Shown: piece by piece, positions 1 through 8,332 of the stretch
Numbering within the stretch: the stretch's first letter is position 1
Layout of the letters: each line of letters starts with the position of its first letter
From: Deltaproteobacteria bacterium
GTDB taxonomy: Bacteria; Myxococcota_A; Polyangia; GCA-2747355
Assembly (NCBI GenBank): GCA_020633415.1
Contig: JACKDQ010000008.1
Coordinates: 1 to 64,000 of the forward strand
Length of the DNA stretch: 64,000 bases
Direction: 5' to 3'
The notes under the pieces: model-generated
What the model was told of the DNA's origin: nothing
The model's database searches: none
What the model saw: only the letters and a program-made list of their open reading frames with translations
Translations under genes and position numbers: made by a program

Positions 1-11
1 CTCGACCTCGC

Positions 12-878
12 CTATCGATAACGTAACGCCAGCACATATGCTTCCCAGTGTCTGCGGAAGGCGTTTGGCTTGCGCACCCCCAGCACCTCGAGCAGTGTGC
101 GATATCCGCTCGGGTCTCGTCGATGCTGGGCGCGAAAGCGCTGATAGTAGCGGCGAAGCAAGCCGCGCTGCTGCAAGTAGTAGAGCAGGTAGCGTGCTTG
201 GCCGTAGTTGGTGCCGCGGTCGCGCTGATAGAATTCGAAGCCGTTCATCGCCATCAGGCGGCGAAACGCTGGCACTTCGCCGCGTCGCAGGGCCTGCTGA
301 AGCCCTGGTAGCCGCCAGTTAGGCAGACCGACGATTTGCCCATCGCGCTCGGCGGCCTGTTCGTAAAGTGAGCCGAGGCCTTCGTTGAACCATGGTGGGC
401 AGTCGGGGAAATTCGCCTCGATCAGTGGGTGGACGATTTCGTGAACCAACGTCCCACCACCGGTGGAGATGTTCATGATCAGTGCGCCGGCCGACGGTGA
501 GTAGAACCCGTAGGGCGTGGAAGGGCGCTCGCCGGTCAAGCGCCGAGCGTGGTGCCGATAGGTAGCAGCGTCCTTGAGTAGCCAGATTTCGAGGATGCGC
601 CGTGGGACGCGGGCGAACCCGTAGGCGTCGCGCAGCTTGGCTACCGCCCAGGCCACGGTGCGACGCGCGCGCATACCCAGGAGCTCGGGCGTTTCGTTGC
701 CGACAACGATAAAGGGTGGCTGAACCAGTGCATGAAAGCCGCTGGGTAAGCGTCGTTGTAGGCGCTCTAAATGTCGCAGATAGTCAAGCGGCCGCGGCGT
801 GCTGGCGGCGATCGCGCGCGGACTGAGCGCCAGGCAAGCGCCGAACAGGAGTCGAATGATGCGAGCGTTGCTGGTCAA
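12..878 (-). CDS. Secreted gluzincin-like zinc peptidase (peptidase MA-like)
   Basis: Predicted 288-residue exported protein. A short N-terminal hydrophobic stretch (about residues 8-25) reads as a signal peptide. Near the middle lies HEIVH, a match to the HExxH zinc motif, followed about 20 residues later by WFNEGLG. This spacing is that of gluzincins and 'peptidase MA-like' proteins, where the second Glu is the third zinc ligand. The role is probably periplasmic or cell-surface peptide hydrolysis; the substrate is unknown. The start is TTG with AGGG just upstream; I see no ATG that would keep the signal peptide. It is divergent from the desaturase gene. Confidence 0.7.
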   Translation of the reverse strand: MTSNARIIRLLFGACLALSPRAIAASTPRPLDYLRHLERLQRRLPSGFHALVQPPFIVVGNETPELLGMRARRTVAWAVAKLRDAYGFARVPRRILEIWLLKDAATYRHHARRLTGERPSTPYGFYSPSAGALIMNISTGGGTLVHEIVHPLIEANFPDCPPWFNEGLGSLYEQAAERDGQIVGLPNWRLPGLQQALRRGEVPAFRRLMAMNGFEFYQRDRGTNYGQARYLLYYLQQRGLLRRYYQRFRAQHRRDPSGYRTLLEVLGVRKPNAFRRHWEAYVLALRYR

Positions 879-1076
879 CAGCCCTGATACGCGCCGCTCG
901 CGGCGGAGCTCCCCAAATCGGGCAGCGGCGGTTGGCGCTTGCTCATCAACGCGCTGACATCGTTGCGTTGTTTTGCAGCTGGTGGACGCGACCAGCGATT
1001 GCGTCCATAGTCAGTTCAGAAAATCGCGCGATGGAGAAGGCTTGTCTTTTTACGAATTAGACGCAGGGTTAGGGTC

Positions 1077-2195
1077 ATGAATGAAGCTCACCCGTCAACA
1101 AACCCGCGACCAAAGTTTCAGGGTCGCAGCGATTTTGCGCGCGAGCTGCGCGCCGCTGTCGAAAAGGCGCTCGCTGGCGCTGACAAGCGGCACACCGGTG
1201 GTTGGCGGATCGCGCTCAAGAGCCTGATCGTTTTCGCCTGGGCTGTCGGCGCGTACCTCACGCTGATTCTCTGGGCGAGCAGTTGGTGGCTGGTGTTGCT
1301 CTGCATGCTAGCGCTGGTCTTGGGCGTCGCAGCGATCGGTTTCAATGTCCAGCATGATGGTGGACACCACTCCTATTCGTCGCGCGGCTTCGCCAACCGC
1401 CTGGCCGCTCTCTCGTTGGATGTCGTCGGCGGTAGCTCGTACGTGTGGCACCACAAGCACAATATCTTGCATCATACCTATCCCAATATCAGCGGTTACG
1501 ATGACGATCTTGAGGCGGCGCCATTTCTCCGTCTGGCCTATCATCAGCGTCGCCACTGGTTTCACCGCTTCCAGCACTTTTATGCCTGGCTGATCTATGG
1601 TGGTCTAAGCATCAAATGGCAGCTCTTCGACGACTTCTGGGCGGTGATCCGCGGACGGATTGGCCAGCATCGCATGCCGCGGCCACGACGGATTCAGCTG
1701 GCGTTCTTTGTGCTGGGCAAGCTGCTGTTTTACGGCTGGGCCTTGGCCCTACCGTTGATCCTCCACCCCGTGCACGTCGTGCTGCCGCTTTATCTGCTGT
1801 GCGCTGGGCTGTTGGGGATCGTTCTGGCTGTGGTTTTTCAGCTGGCGCACTGCGTCGACCAAGCGCGCCTGCTCGAGATGCCGAGCGGCGACAAGCCGAT
1901 CCCGCGCGGCTTCTTCGAGCACCAACTCGATACCACCGTTAACTTCGCCAACCGAAATATTGTCGCGACCTGGTACTTAGGCGGACTGAACTACCAGATC
2001 GAGCACCATCTGTTCCCCCGGGTCAGTCACATCAACTATCCGCTGATTGCACCGGTGGTGCGGGCAGTCTGCGATCGCCACGGTGTGGCCTATCGCGAGA
2101 CCCCTTCGATCTGCGGCGCATTGGCCAGTCACTGGCGTTTTCTGAAGCGCTTGGGACGCGGTATGCAGCTCGAAGCGGGTGCGGCGGCGAGCTAG
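1077..2195 (+). CDS. Membrane fatty-acid desaturase (acyl-lipid / linoleoyl-CoA desaturase type)
   Basis: 372 residues, typical length for the family. The three histidine boxes that bind the di-iron centre are present: HDGGHH, then HHKHN with HHTYPN, then QIEHHLFP. The last carries the Gln found in front-end and linoleoyl-type desaturases in place of the first His. Two hydrophobic blocks (about 45-90 and 210-260) are membrane hairpins. It should insert a double bond into acyl chains in the inner membrane using O2 and an electron donor. No cytochrome b5 domain is fused, so the donor must be a separate ferredoxin or flavoprotein. The gene stands alone between divergent and convergent neighbours. 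Confidence 0.9.
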   Translation: MNEAHPSTNPRPKFQGRSDFARELRAAVEKALAGADKRHTGGWRIALKSLIVFAWAVGAYLTLILWASSWWLVLLCMLALVLGVAAIGFNVQHDGGHHSYSSRGFANRLAALSLDVVGGSSYVWHHKHNILHHTYPNISGYDDDLEAAPFLRLAYHQRRHWFHRFQHFYAWLIYGGLSIKWQLFDDFWAVIRGRIGQHRMPRPRRIQLAFFVLGKLLFYGWALALPLILHPVHVVLPLYLLCAGLLGIVLAVVFQLAHCVDQARLLEMPSGDKPIPRGFFEHQLDTTVNFANRNIVATWYLGGLNYQIEHHLFPRVSHINYPLIAPVVRAVCDRHGVAYRETPSICGALASHWRFLKRLGRGMQLEAGAAAS

Positions 2196-2271
2196 CCGTC
2201 CCGCTTACCGAGATCGGAGCCGAATCGACTGGTCTTTGGCCAAAGCGCTGACCGATCGCGGGCGAAAGATC

Positions 2272-2781
2272 CTAATTGAAGGCGCTCGAAAGTAGCTCTG
2301 CGTCATAAGGCACGAGGGTCCCTTTGAGCTTGAGCGTGCCCGCACGTTTCTCTTGTCGCACCAGACGAAACTCCTCGATCATCCCGCGGATCGCCGCTGG
2401 TGTTTGGACGATCGCGCTGGCCAGCGCGTCGATCGAGCCCAGCGCACCGCCGAATACAGCCGAGACGTTGGCCAGTGTTTGGATGTCGAGCGGCGTGCCG
2501 TTGAGCTCGCCGGCGACAGCGAAGACTGTCGGCACGACCACCGCGCCGATGCCCAGCGACCTCGCGATCGACTTGCTGGCGGCGGCAGGATCAACGTTGT
2601 GCTTGATGCGAAAGCGGCGGATGCCGTTTGTTGCGCCGAGGACAACGACGCGCTTGATCAGCTGAGAGCTGGTCTTGATGCGATGCGCTGCGCGCCGCGT
2701 CAGCCCACTTAGGTTCGATCGCGCCTCGGCGGGTTCAGCGATGGCGAACACCGCCAGGACAAAGGTCAGCGACTTGAACAT
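2272..2781 (-). CDS. Hypothetical exported protein
   Basis: 169 residues. I start at the second ATG because GGAGAG lies just before it; an ATG 12 bases further upstream would add four residues. Residues 1-20 form a clean signal peptide ending in AEPAEA. Two apolar, Gly/Ala-rich segments (about 75-95 and 110-135) could pack against a membrane. Basic residues are common in the N-terminal third of the mature part. No family recognised. It faces the desaturase gene convergently and is divergent from the next lipoprotein gene. Confidence 0.55.
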   Translation of the reverse strand: MFKSLTFVLAVFAIAEPAEARSNLSGLTRRAAHRIKTSSQLIKRVVVLGATNGIRRFRIKHNVDPAAASKSIARSLGIGAVVVPTVFAVAGELNGTPLDIQTLANVSAVFGGALGSIDALASAIVQTPAAIRGMIEEFRLVRQEKRAGTLKLKGTLVPYDAELLSSAFN

Positions 2782-3060
2782 TGTTCTCTCCATGCTGTCA
2801 TCGCGTCTCAGTGATGCGACTTCCGTGCCAGATCCTCCTTCCCGAGATGCTTGAAGTTTTCTCAGGGTGCATTCGATCGCCGGTTGGCGTCGCGTTTCTT
2901 GTTGGCGGCGGCGGTGGCAACTTGCCGTCGCCCTGAACCTTTCCGCACTGGAAGCTGTATCCAGCGCGCCGCGCTGTCAGGTTCATCAAACGTCGATATT
3001 CCCTGGGGCGCAAACGACCGGCGATTGAACTGGCCCTTTCGATGCGCTAGTTTGCCCGAG

Positions 3061-3582
3061 ATGCGGTGGGTTATTGCCAGCGTGCTGATCGGCTTGACGT
3101 GCTGTGCGCACGACGTCGCGGTTACCGATGCTGGACTGCGGGCTGCCGATGCCACGCCGGACCTGGTCGCGATGTCCGAGACGAGCCCGAGCGATGGGCC
3201 GATGAGCAGCCCCGACGTTGCGACGGCGACCGATCTTGGCTTGGTCGACGCGCAGGGCGCGCAGCGAGCGGACCAGTCGAGCACCTGCTTCGACGCAGGT
3301 GGCAAGTGGGAGCTCAAGCCACAGAGCAGTAGTAAGATGTGCAGCCAGCTGACGCTTGGCCAAACGACGCTGCGCTGCTCGGCCACGCAAAAGGGCTGTG
3401 AACTGGCGATCAGCTGTGGCTCGACGATCGCATTTCGCGCACAACTCGACGGCCAAGGCCGCGCTGCCGGCAGATTGGGCGGCGCGTTTGCCAGTTCGTT
3501 TTCCCTGGTTGTCTCGGGCAATAGCGTCGAACTGATCGTCGACGGAGCGACGCGCTGCGTGCTCAACGGTACACGCAGCTAG
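3061..3582 (+). CDS. Small Asp-rich probable lipoprotein
   Basis: 173 residues from an ATG directly before a hydrophobic leader ending LIGLTCC, a weak lipobox (Thr or Cys at -1). Longer readings from upstream starts would place 70 unlikely residues before the leader. After the leader comes an acidic Asp/Ala/Thr linker (about 20-70), then a compact domain with four cysteines (about 80-172) that may form disulfides. This linker-plus-small-domain design recurs in lipoproteins across the window. Function unknown. The opposite-strand reading of the same bases is a shadow. Confidence 0.55.
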   Translation: MRWVIASVLIGLTCCAHDVAVTDAGLRAADATPDLVAMSETSPSDGPMSSPDVATATDLGLVDAQGAQRADQSSTCFDAGGKWELKPQSSSKMCSQLTLGQTTLRCSATQKGCELAISCGSTIAFRAQLDGQGRAAGRLGGAFASSFSLVVSGNSVELIVDGATRCVLNGTRS

Positions 3583-3625
3583 TGCAGCGCGTTCGGCGCT
3601 CTGCTGGTTGCGGCTGTAAGAATCT

Positions 3626-5008
3626 CTAGGGCGGGGCAGTACGCTGTTTGAGCCGGTCAATGTAGAACTTGGCCGCGAAGGCAGCGACGCCGCCAACCAG
3701 TAGGTCAGCGAGGGTTAGCCCGAAGAACACGCCGTGCGCGCCCAGCAGTGCTCCGCCGATCAGCGCAAAGGCCGCGATCAGCAGGGGCGTGCGAATGACC
3801 ACGATCAATGTCGCCCATTTCGCGGCGCGCGTGGCGTTAAGCGTCGCGATGAACATGAAGCCGAGGCCGCGCAGTCCGTAGCCGAACGGAGTCGTCCGCA
3901 AGAACAGCGAGATCAGCGCGATCACGGTTGGGTCAGCGGAGAACCATTGGGCGACGAAGGGTGCTGCGAAGAAGATCAGCAGGTAACCAGCGGCGCCGAG
4001 CAGCAGCGAAAACCGTGAAGTGAGCGCCAGTGCCTGGCGAATGCGATCGGTGCGCCGCGCGCCGAAGTTTTGAGCGACCAGTGGCGTCATCGCCGAGCTC
4101 ATCGCCAGCAGCGGCAGCAGTAGGACCATTTCGATGCGGCTACCTGCGCCGAGCGCGGCGACGGCGGCGTTGCCATGGCGGGCGATCAGCCGAGTGATGA
4201 TCGCCGCCCCAAGCGGGACAGCGAGCTGAGCCAGTGCCGAGGGCCCAGCGACCGACAGCAGTGCTCGCCAAGACGCCCAACAACGCTTGACGCTGAAGCC
4301 GCGCCAGGTCAACAGGCGTTCACGCCAGCCGACCAGATACAGCGATGCCAGCATGGCGGCGGCGCGCGCGAAAACCGTGGCGATCGCTGCGCCCCGCACG
4401 CCGAGCGCGGGAAACGGCCCGAGGCCAAAGATCAGCAGCGGATCGAGTCCGGCGTTGATCAGCGCGGCGAGGGTCATGATCATCGCTGGGCGTTTGACGT
4501 CTCCAGCGGCACGCAGCAATCCGTTGCCGACCATCGGCACGACCAGGCAAATCACCCCGAGGGTCCAAACCTCCATATAGTCGACAATGGTCGGTAGGAC
4601 TTCCGGGCCCGCTCCGAGGGCGCGAAAGATCGGGTCGATGTTGAAATAGATCAGCGCGGTCGCTGCGGCGACGACCAGCAAACCCAACAACATCGCGTCG
4701 GTCGACAGGCGGCAGACCCGCGTGCGATCGCCCGTGCCGATCGCTTCGGCGATCAACGCGGTCGCGCCGATGCCCATGCCGACCGCGATTCCACCGACGA
4801 CGAACACCACCGGGAATGTGAAGCTGATCGCGGCGAGCGCCTCAGTGCCGAGCTTGCTGATGAACCAGGTGTCGACCAAGTTGAAGATCATGATCGAGGC
4901 GATTCCCAACAACATCGGGACGCTTAGCGCGACGAGGTGGCGACCGACCGATCCCGTCGTCAGCGTAGGGGTTTGGGATGCGTTTGGGGGGTCTAAAAGC
5001 TCTGTCAC
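3626..5008 (-). CDS. MATE-family multidrug/Na+ efflux protein
   Basis: 460 residues with about twelve hydrophobic helices in two similar halves, as in MATE transporters. These export cationic drugs or metabolites across the inner membrane in exchange for Na+ or H+. Visible family features are the N-terminal segment with LSVPMLLG, FTFPVVFVVGGIAVGMGIGA in helix 2, and PMVGNGLLRAAGD after helix 5. I place the start at GTG 5008, which has GGAG upstream; the longer reading would add 39 non-membrane residues running into the divergent promoter region. The kinase gene diverges from it across about 150 bases. Confidence 0.85.
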   Translation of the reverse strand: MTELLDPPNASQTPTLTTGSVGRHLVALSVPMLLGIASIMIFNLVDTWFISKLGTEALAAISFTFPVVFVVGGIAVGMGIGATALIAEAIGTGDRTRVCRLSTDAMLLGLLVVAAATALIYFNIDPIFRALGAGPEVLPTIVDYMEVWTLGVICLVVPMVGNGLLRAAGDVKRPAMIMTLAALINAGLDPLLIFGLGPFPALGVRGAAIATVFARAAAMLASLYLVGWRERLLTWRGFSVKRCWASWRALLSVAGPSALAQLAVPLGAAIITRLIARHGNAAVAALGAGSRIEMVLLLPLLAMSSAMTPLVAQNFGARRTDRIRQALALTSRFSLLLGAAGYLLIFFAAPFVAQWFSADPTVIALISLFLRTTPFGYGLRGLGFMFIATLNATRAAKWATLIVVIRTPLLIAAFALIGGALLGAHGVFFGLTLADLLVGGVAAFAAKFYIDRLKQRTAPP

Positions 5009-5156
5009 CAAGCGGTCGGCGCTCCGCTGCCAGTCGTAACACACCCCGGGCAGTCCGTCGCATTTGCTCTCGCTGGACGCGTGTTTGTGGGCGGAGCCGA
5101 GGACGACGGGTTTCAGCCGCAGCAACTTCCCGAATATGCTACTCTTATTCCTACCG

Positions 5157-6836
5157 ATGCCTGCAACGCAGTTTGGCTCATATCAACTCGAGCGGCGCCT
5201 GGCCGTGGGCGGCACGGCCGAGGTCTATCGAGCGCGGGCGCCCGCCGGCGCTGGCCCAGGCGTGGTTGTCCTCAAACGGTTGTTGCCCCAGCACCTCGAT
5301 GACCCACGCTTTCGAGAAATCTTCAGTGAAGAAGCACGGTTAGCTGCGAAGCTCGAGCACGAAAACATCGTTCGGCTGGTCGACTCGGGCGAAGTGCGCG
5401 GTGTGCCGTTTTTGGTCTTGGAGTACATCGACGGTGCCGATCTCTCCAGCTTGCTGCGCAAGACCAACGCCAAGATGTGCCCCCGCGTGCCGCTGGATGT
5501 GGCGTTGCACTTGATCGAGCGGTTGGCCCAGGCGCTGATCTATCTTTACACCGCTCAGGACGGCGACGGTCGTCCGATCTGCGTGGTGCATCGCGACATC
5601 TCGCCGCACAACATCCTGCTCTCGCGAAAGGGTGAAGTGAAGCTGGCCGACTTTGGCATCGCGCTGCACTCGCAAAAAGAGACGCGCACAGCGGACGGCA
5701 CGATCAAGGGCAAACTGGCCTACATGTCGCCCGAGCAGGCGATGGCCAGTCGTGATCTCGATGCGCGTAGCGACATTTTCAGCCTCGGCTGCGTGCTTTA
5801 CGAGATGATGTTCGGCCAGTCACCGTTCTGGGCGGCGAGCGACATCGAGACGCTTGAGTCCGTCCGTATGGCGAAGTATCAACTCGATCGTCGGCGCCTG
5901 GCTTGCGATCCTGTCGCGGAGCTGATCGAAGGCTGTCTCAAGCGCGATCCCAACGAACGATTCGCCGATCCGCAGGCGCTATGTTTGGAGATCCAACGAG
6001 CCCGCGTGGCCGTGGGGATTGGGCCGGCGCGGGTTGAGCGCTGGGTGCAGTCGCTGCTCGGTGACCCCCCGGCCAACGTCGCCACGGAGCCAGATTCCGC
6101 TGAACGAAAGGTTGCTCTGCTCGATCAGCACCTGATCGGTGGGGCCGGCTACACGGCGCTGCTGCCTGGTGCGAGTGGGCGCAGTGGATCGACCGCGCCG
6201 TCGGTGGAACTTGCTACGCTGCCCGCTGCGACTTCCGCGGTCAGCACGCCCTTGCCCGAGGCACGTCCACCCCGCTTGCCACGCTGGGTCTTCGTGATGC
6301 CGATCGCCGCAGTACTCGTGCTCGGTGCGGCGCTACTGTTGGTCTTCGTGCCATCGAGTGCCGAACGCCGCGCCCACGGACCACCGATCTTTGCTGATGC
6401 GCGGCCCGCTGATGCGCGGCCGACCGATGTCGCCGTCACTACAGTGCCGAGCGTTGACGCTGCTAGCCGAGCAACTCGACCGAGCGCTATTTCGGCCGAC
6501 GCGCAGCCGACTCGCCGTCGCCCGACCGCGAGTCGCTCACGGGCGATAGCGCGTAGTCGGCATGCTCGTCAGCGGCGCGGGAGGTTGACGCGGCCTGTGG
6601 CTCCCAAGGCACCCGCGAAGCGCCAAATGGGTTTCCTCACGGTCAATTCTTTGCCCTGGGCTAGGGTTTATGTCGATCGGCGCTACATCGGCAATACGCC
6701 GATTATTCGTCGATCTTTGCCAGTGGGTGACCATCGGATCGAGCTACGCGACGCCGGTGGCCGTCGCATGCGATACTTCAAGACAGAGATAAGGATGGGT
6801 CAGACGACGACCCACAGCTTTAGCCAAAGGCGCTGA
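5157..6836 (+). CDS. Membrane Ser/Thr protein kinase with periplasmic PEGA domain
   Basis: 559 residues from ATG 5157. The kinase domain (about 8-285) opens with GGTAEVYRA as the glycine loop, has the VLKRLL lysine, HRDISPHN as catalytic loop, DFGIAL and SPEQ, so it looks active. A Pro/Ala linker leads to one membrane helix (about 375-398), a Ser/Thr/Arg-rich stretch, and a C-terminal PEGA domain (about 490-555: VNSLPWARVYVDRRYIGNTP). PEGA domains usually sit outside the inner membrane and may sense or bind surface structures. It is followed after 3 nt by an FHA-type sigma-54 activator, a likely substrate or reader of its phosphothreonines (inference). Confidence 0.92.
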   Translation: MPATQFGSYQLERRLAVGGTAEVYRARAPAGAGPGVVVLKRLLPQHLDDPRFREIFSEEARLAAKLEHENIVRLVDSGEVRGVPFLVLEYIDGADLSSLLRKTNAKMCPRVPLDVALHLIERLAQALIYLYTAQDGDGRPICVVHRDISPHNILLSRKGEVKLADFGIALHSQKETRTADGTIKGKLAYMSPEQAMASRDLDARSDIFSLGCVLYEMMFGQSPFWAASDIETLESVRMAKYQLDRRRLACDPVAELIEGCLKRDPNERFADPQALCLEIQRARVAVGIGPARVERWVQSLLGDPPANVATEPDSAERKVALLDQHLIGGAGYTALLPGASGRSGSTAPSVELATLPAATSAVSTPLPEARPPRLPRWVFVMPIAAVLVLGAALLLVFVPSSAERRAHGPPIFADARPADARPTDVAVTTVPSVDAASRATRPSAISADAQPTRRRPTASRSRAIARSRHARQRRGRLTRPVAPKAPAKRQMGFLTVNSLPWARVYVDRRYIGNTPIIRRSLPVGDHRIELRDAGGRRMRYFKTEIRMGQTTTHSFSQRR

Positions 6837-6839
6837 CCA

Positions 6840-8177
6840 ATGCAGACCAGGATTACGCGCGTCCAGGGAGAGGGCCTGGCGTCACGTCTCTTTCGCCGTC
6901 GAGTCGAGATTCGTATCGAGCGAGGGATCGACGCTGGGAAGGTTGTCTGTTCGGACGAGGCGCGCCTTTCGGTAGGCTCGGCCGAGCAGAACACGCTGAC
7001 GATCGCCGATCCGACGATTTCGCGCTTCCATCTCGGCGTGCAGGTCGACCCGTCGGGCATTACCGTTTCCGATTTGGACAGCACCAACGGCAGCTTCGTC
7101 GGGGCGCTGCAGCTTGGAACGGTGACCACCGTCGATCCGATTTCGGTTCGCGTTGCCGATGTCTTGCTGCGGATTGGGCCGGTCGACGAGCGTGAGGTTC
7201 GCGTGCATCAAGCCGATCGGCTGGGTGCGATGGTCGGCCAAAGCGCGCTGATGCGCGAACTGTTCGCCAAGGTGACCAAGGTGGCTGCATCGAATGCCAC
7301 GGTGTTGATCGAAGGAGAGACGGGGACCGGCAAAGAACTCGTCGCTCAGGAAATCCACAATCAGAGTGCGCGCCGAGATGGCCCGTTTGTCGTGGTCGAT
7401 TGCGGCGCGATCCCTGAAAACTTGATCGGTAGCGAATTGTTTGGTCATCGGCGGGGCGCGTTCACTGGAGCCACACAGGATCGCGCCGGAGCTTTCGAAG
7501 AAGCCGACGGTGGCACGCTGTTTCTCGATGAGCTCGGCGAGTTGGATGCGGCGATGCAGCCCCAGCTCTTGCGGGTGCTGGAAAGTCGGCAAGTCAAGCG
7601 CATCGGTGACGCCAATTATCGCCCGGTCGATGTGCGCGTCGTTGCCGCGACCAATCGAGATCTGCGGCGTGAGGTCAACCGCAACGCGTTTCGCGCGGAC
7701 CTTTATTATCGCCTGGCGGTGATCGGTCTGGTCGTTCCGCCGCTCAGGCAGCGCAAAGAGGATATCCCGCTGTTGGTTGCCGAGCTCCTACAGGATAGCG
7801 CCGAGCGGTTGCACGTCGACGCCCCGCCGATGATCAACGAGCAAACCTTGGCGCGCCTTCAGGCCCACGCCTGGCCGGGCAACGTTCGCGAGTTGCGCAA
7901 TGTCGTCGACCGCGTGCTGCTCGGTCGCCAGATCGAAGCGGTGGAGCTCTCGCTCGAATCGCCTGTGCGCGAGGGGTTGCCGGGCGCAGACGAGTTGGCG
8001 CACTTGCCGTTTCGTGAGGCCAAGGCGCGCTGGGTCGAGCAGTTTGATCGAAGCTACCTCTCCGCACTGCTCGAGCGCTGCAAAGGAAATGTCGCCGAGG
8101 CCGCGCGGCAGAGCGGTATCGCTCGCGTGCACCTCTTTCGCCTGATCAAGAAGTATCAGCTCAAGGCCGAAAAGTAG
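6840..8177 (+). CDS. FHA-domain sigma-54-dependent transcriptional activator
   Basis: 445 residues. An FHA domain (about 40-110) shows the SRFH and STNGSF signature used to bind phosphothreonine. An AAA+ domain (about 130-365) has Walker A GETGTGKE, the GAFTGA loop that contacts sigma-54, and LFLDELGEL as Walker B. A Fis-type helix-turn-helix (about 405-440) ends the protein. There is no receiver domain, so the input is probably phosphorylation read by FHA, not a two-component histidine kinase. Such regulators open promoters of the -24/-12 class. One such promoter lies 113 bases beyond the stop codon, ahead of the selenolipoprotein gene. Almost surely co-transcribed with the kinase gene. Confidence 0.93.
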   Translation: MQTRITRVQGEGLASRLFRRRVEIRIERGIDAGKVVCSDEARLSVGSAEQNTLTIADPTISRFHLGVQVDPSGITVSDLDSTNGSFVGALQLGTVTTVDPISVRVADVLLRIGPVDEREVRVHQADRLGAMVGQSALMRELFAKVTKVAASNATVLIEGETGTGKELVAQEIHNQSARRDGPFVVVDCGAIPENLIGSELFGHRRGAFTGATQDRAGAFEEADGGTLFLDELGELDAAMQPQLLRVLESRQVKRIGDANYRPVDVRVVAATNRDLRREVNRNAFRADLYYRLAVIGLVVPPLRQRKEDIPLLVAELLQDSAERLHVDAPPMINEQTLARLQAHAWPGNVRELRNVVDRVLLGRQIEAVELSLESPVREGLPGADELAHLPFREAKARWVEQFDRSYLSALLERCKGNVAEAARQSGIARVHLFRLIKKYQLKAEK

Positions 8178-8208
8178 CTCGGGGGGCAGGGATCGCAAGG
8201 TCGGCGGT

Positions 8209-8241
8209 GGGTCCCCCAGCTTTACCCCGCAAGGGGGGCCC
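8209..8241. promoter_or_regulatory. GC-rich inverted repeat: possible activator site or terminator stem
   Basis: GGGTCCCCC at 8209-8217 pairs with GGGGGGCCC at 8233-8241 (nine pairs, one G-T), enclosing a small CCCC-GCAA-GGGG hairpin. No T-tract follows, so it is not a standard intrinsic terminator. It lies about 75-110 bases upstream of the predicted sigma-54 start site, the usual distance for the enhancer of a Fis-type activator. Both readings are open. Confidence 0.35.
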
Positions 8242-8289
8242 GGCCCCCGATGGCAAATCGCTAACTAGCTAATATGACGCACCCTCCAC

Positions 8290-8306
8290 TTGGCAATGAT
8301 GTTGCT
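8290..8306 (+). promoter_or_regulatory. Sigma-54 (-24/-12) promoter
   Basis: TTGGCAATGATGTTGCT fits the consensus YTGGCACG-N4-TTGCW: the TTGGCA part of the -24 element and the complete TTGC(W) -12 element match, and GG (8292-8293) and GC (8304-8305) are separated by exactly ten bases, the spacing sigma-54 requires. Transcription would start near 8317, a few bases before the GAGGAGG ribosome site at 8321. The gene just upstream encodes a sigma-54 activator. Confidence 0.7.
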
Positions 8307-8332
8307 ATCAATATCGGCCAGAGGAGGATCTC

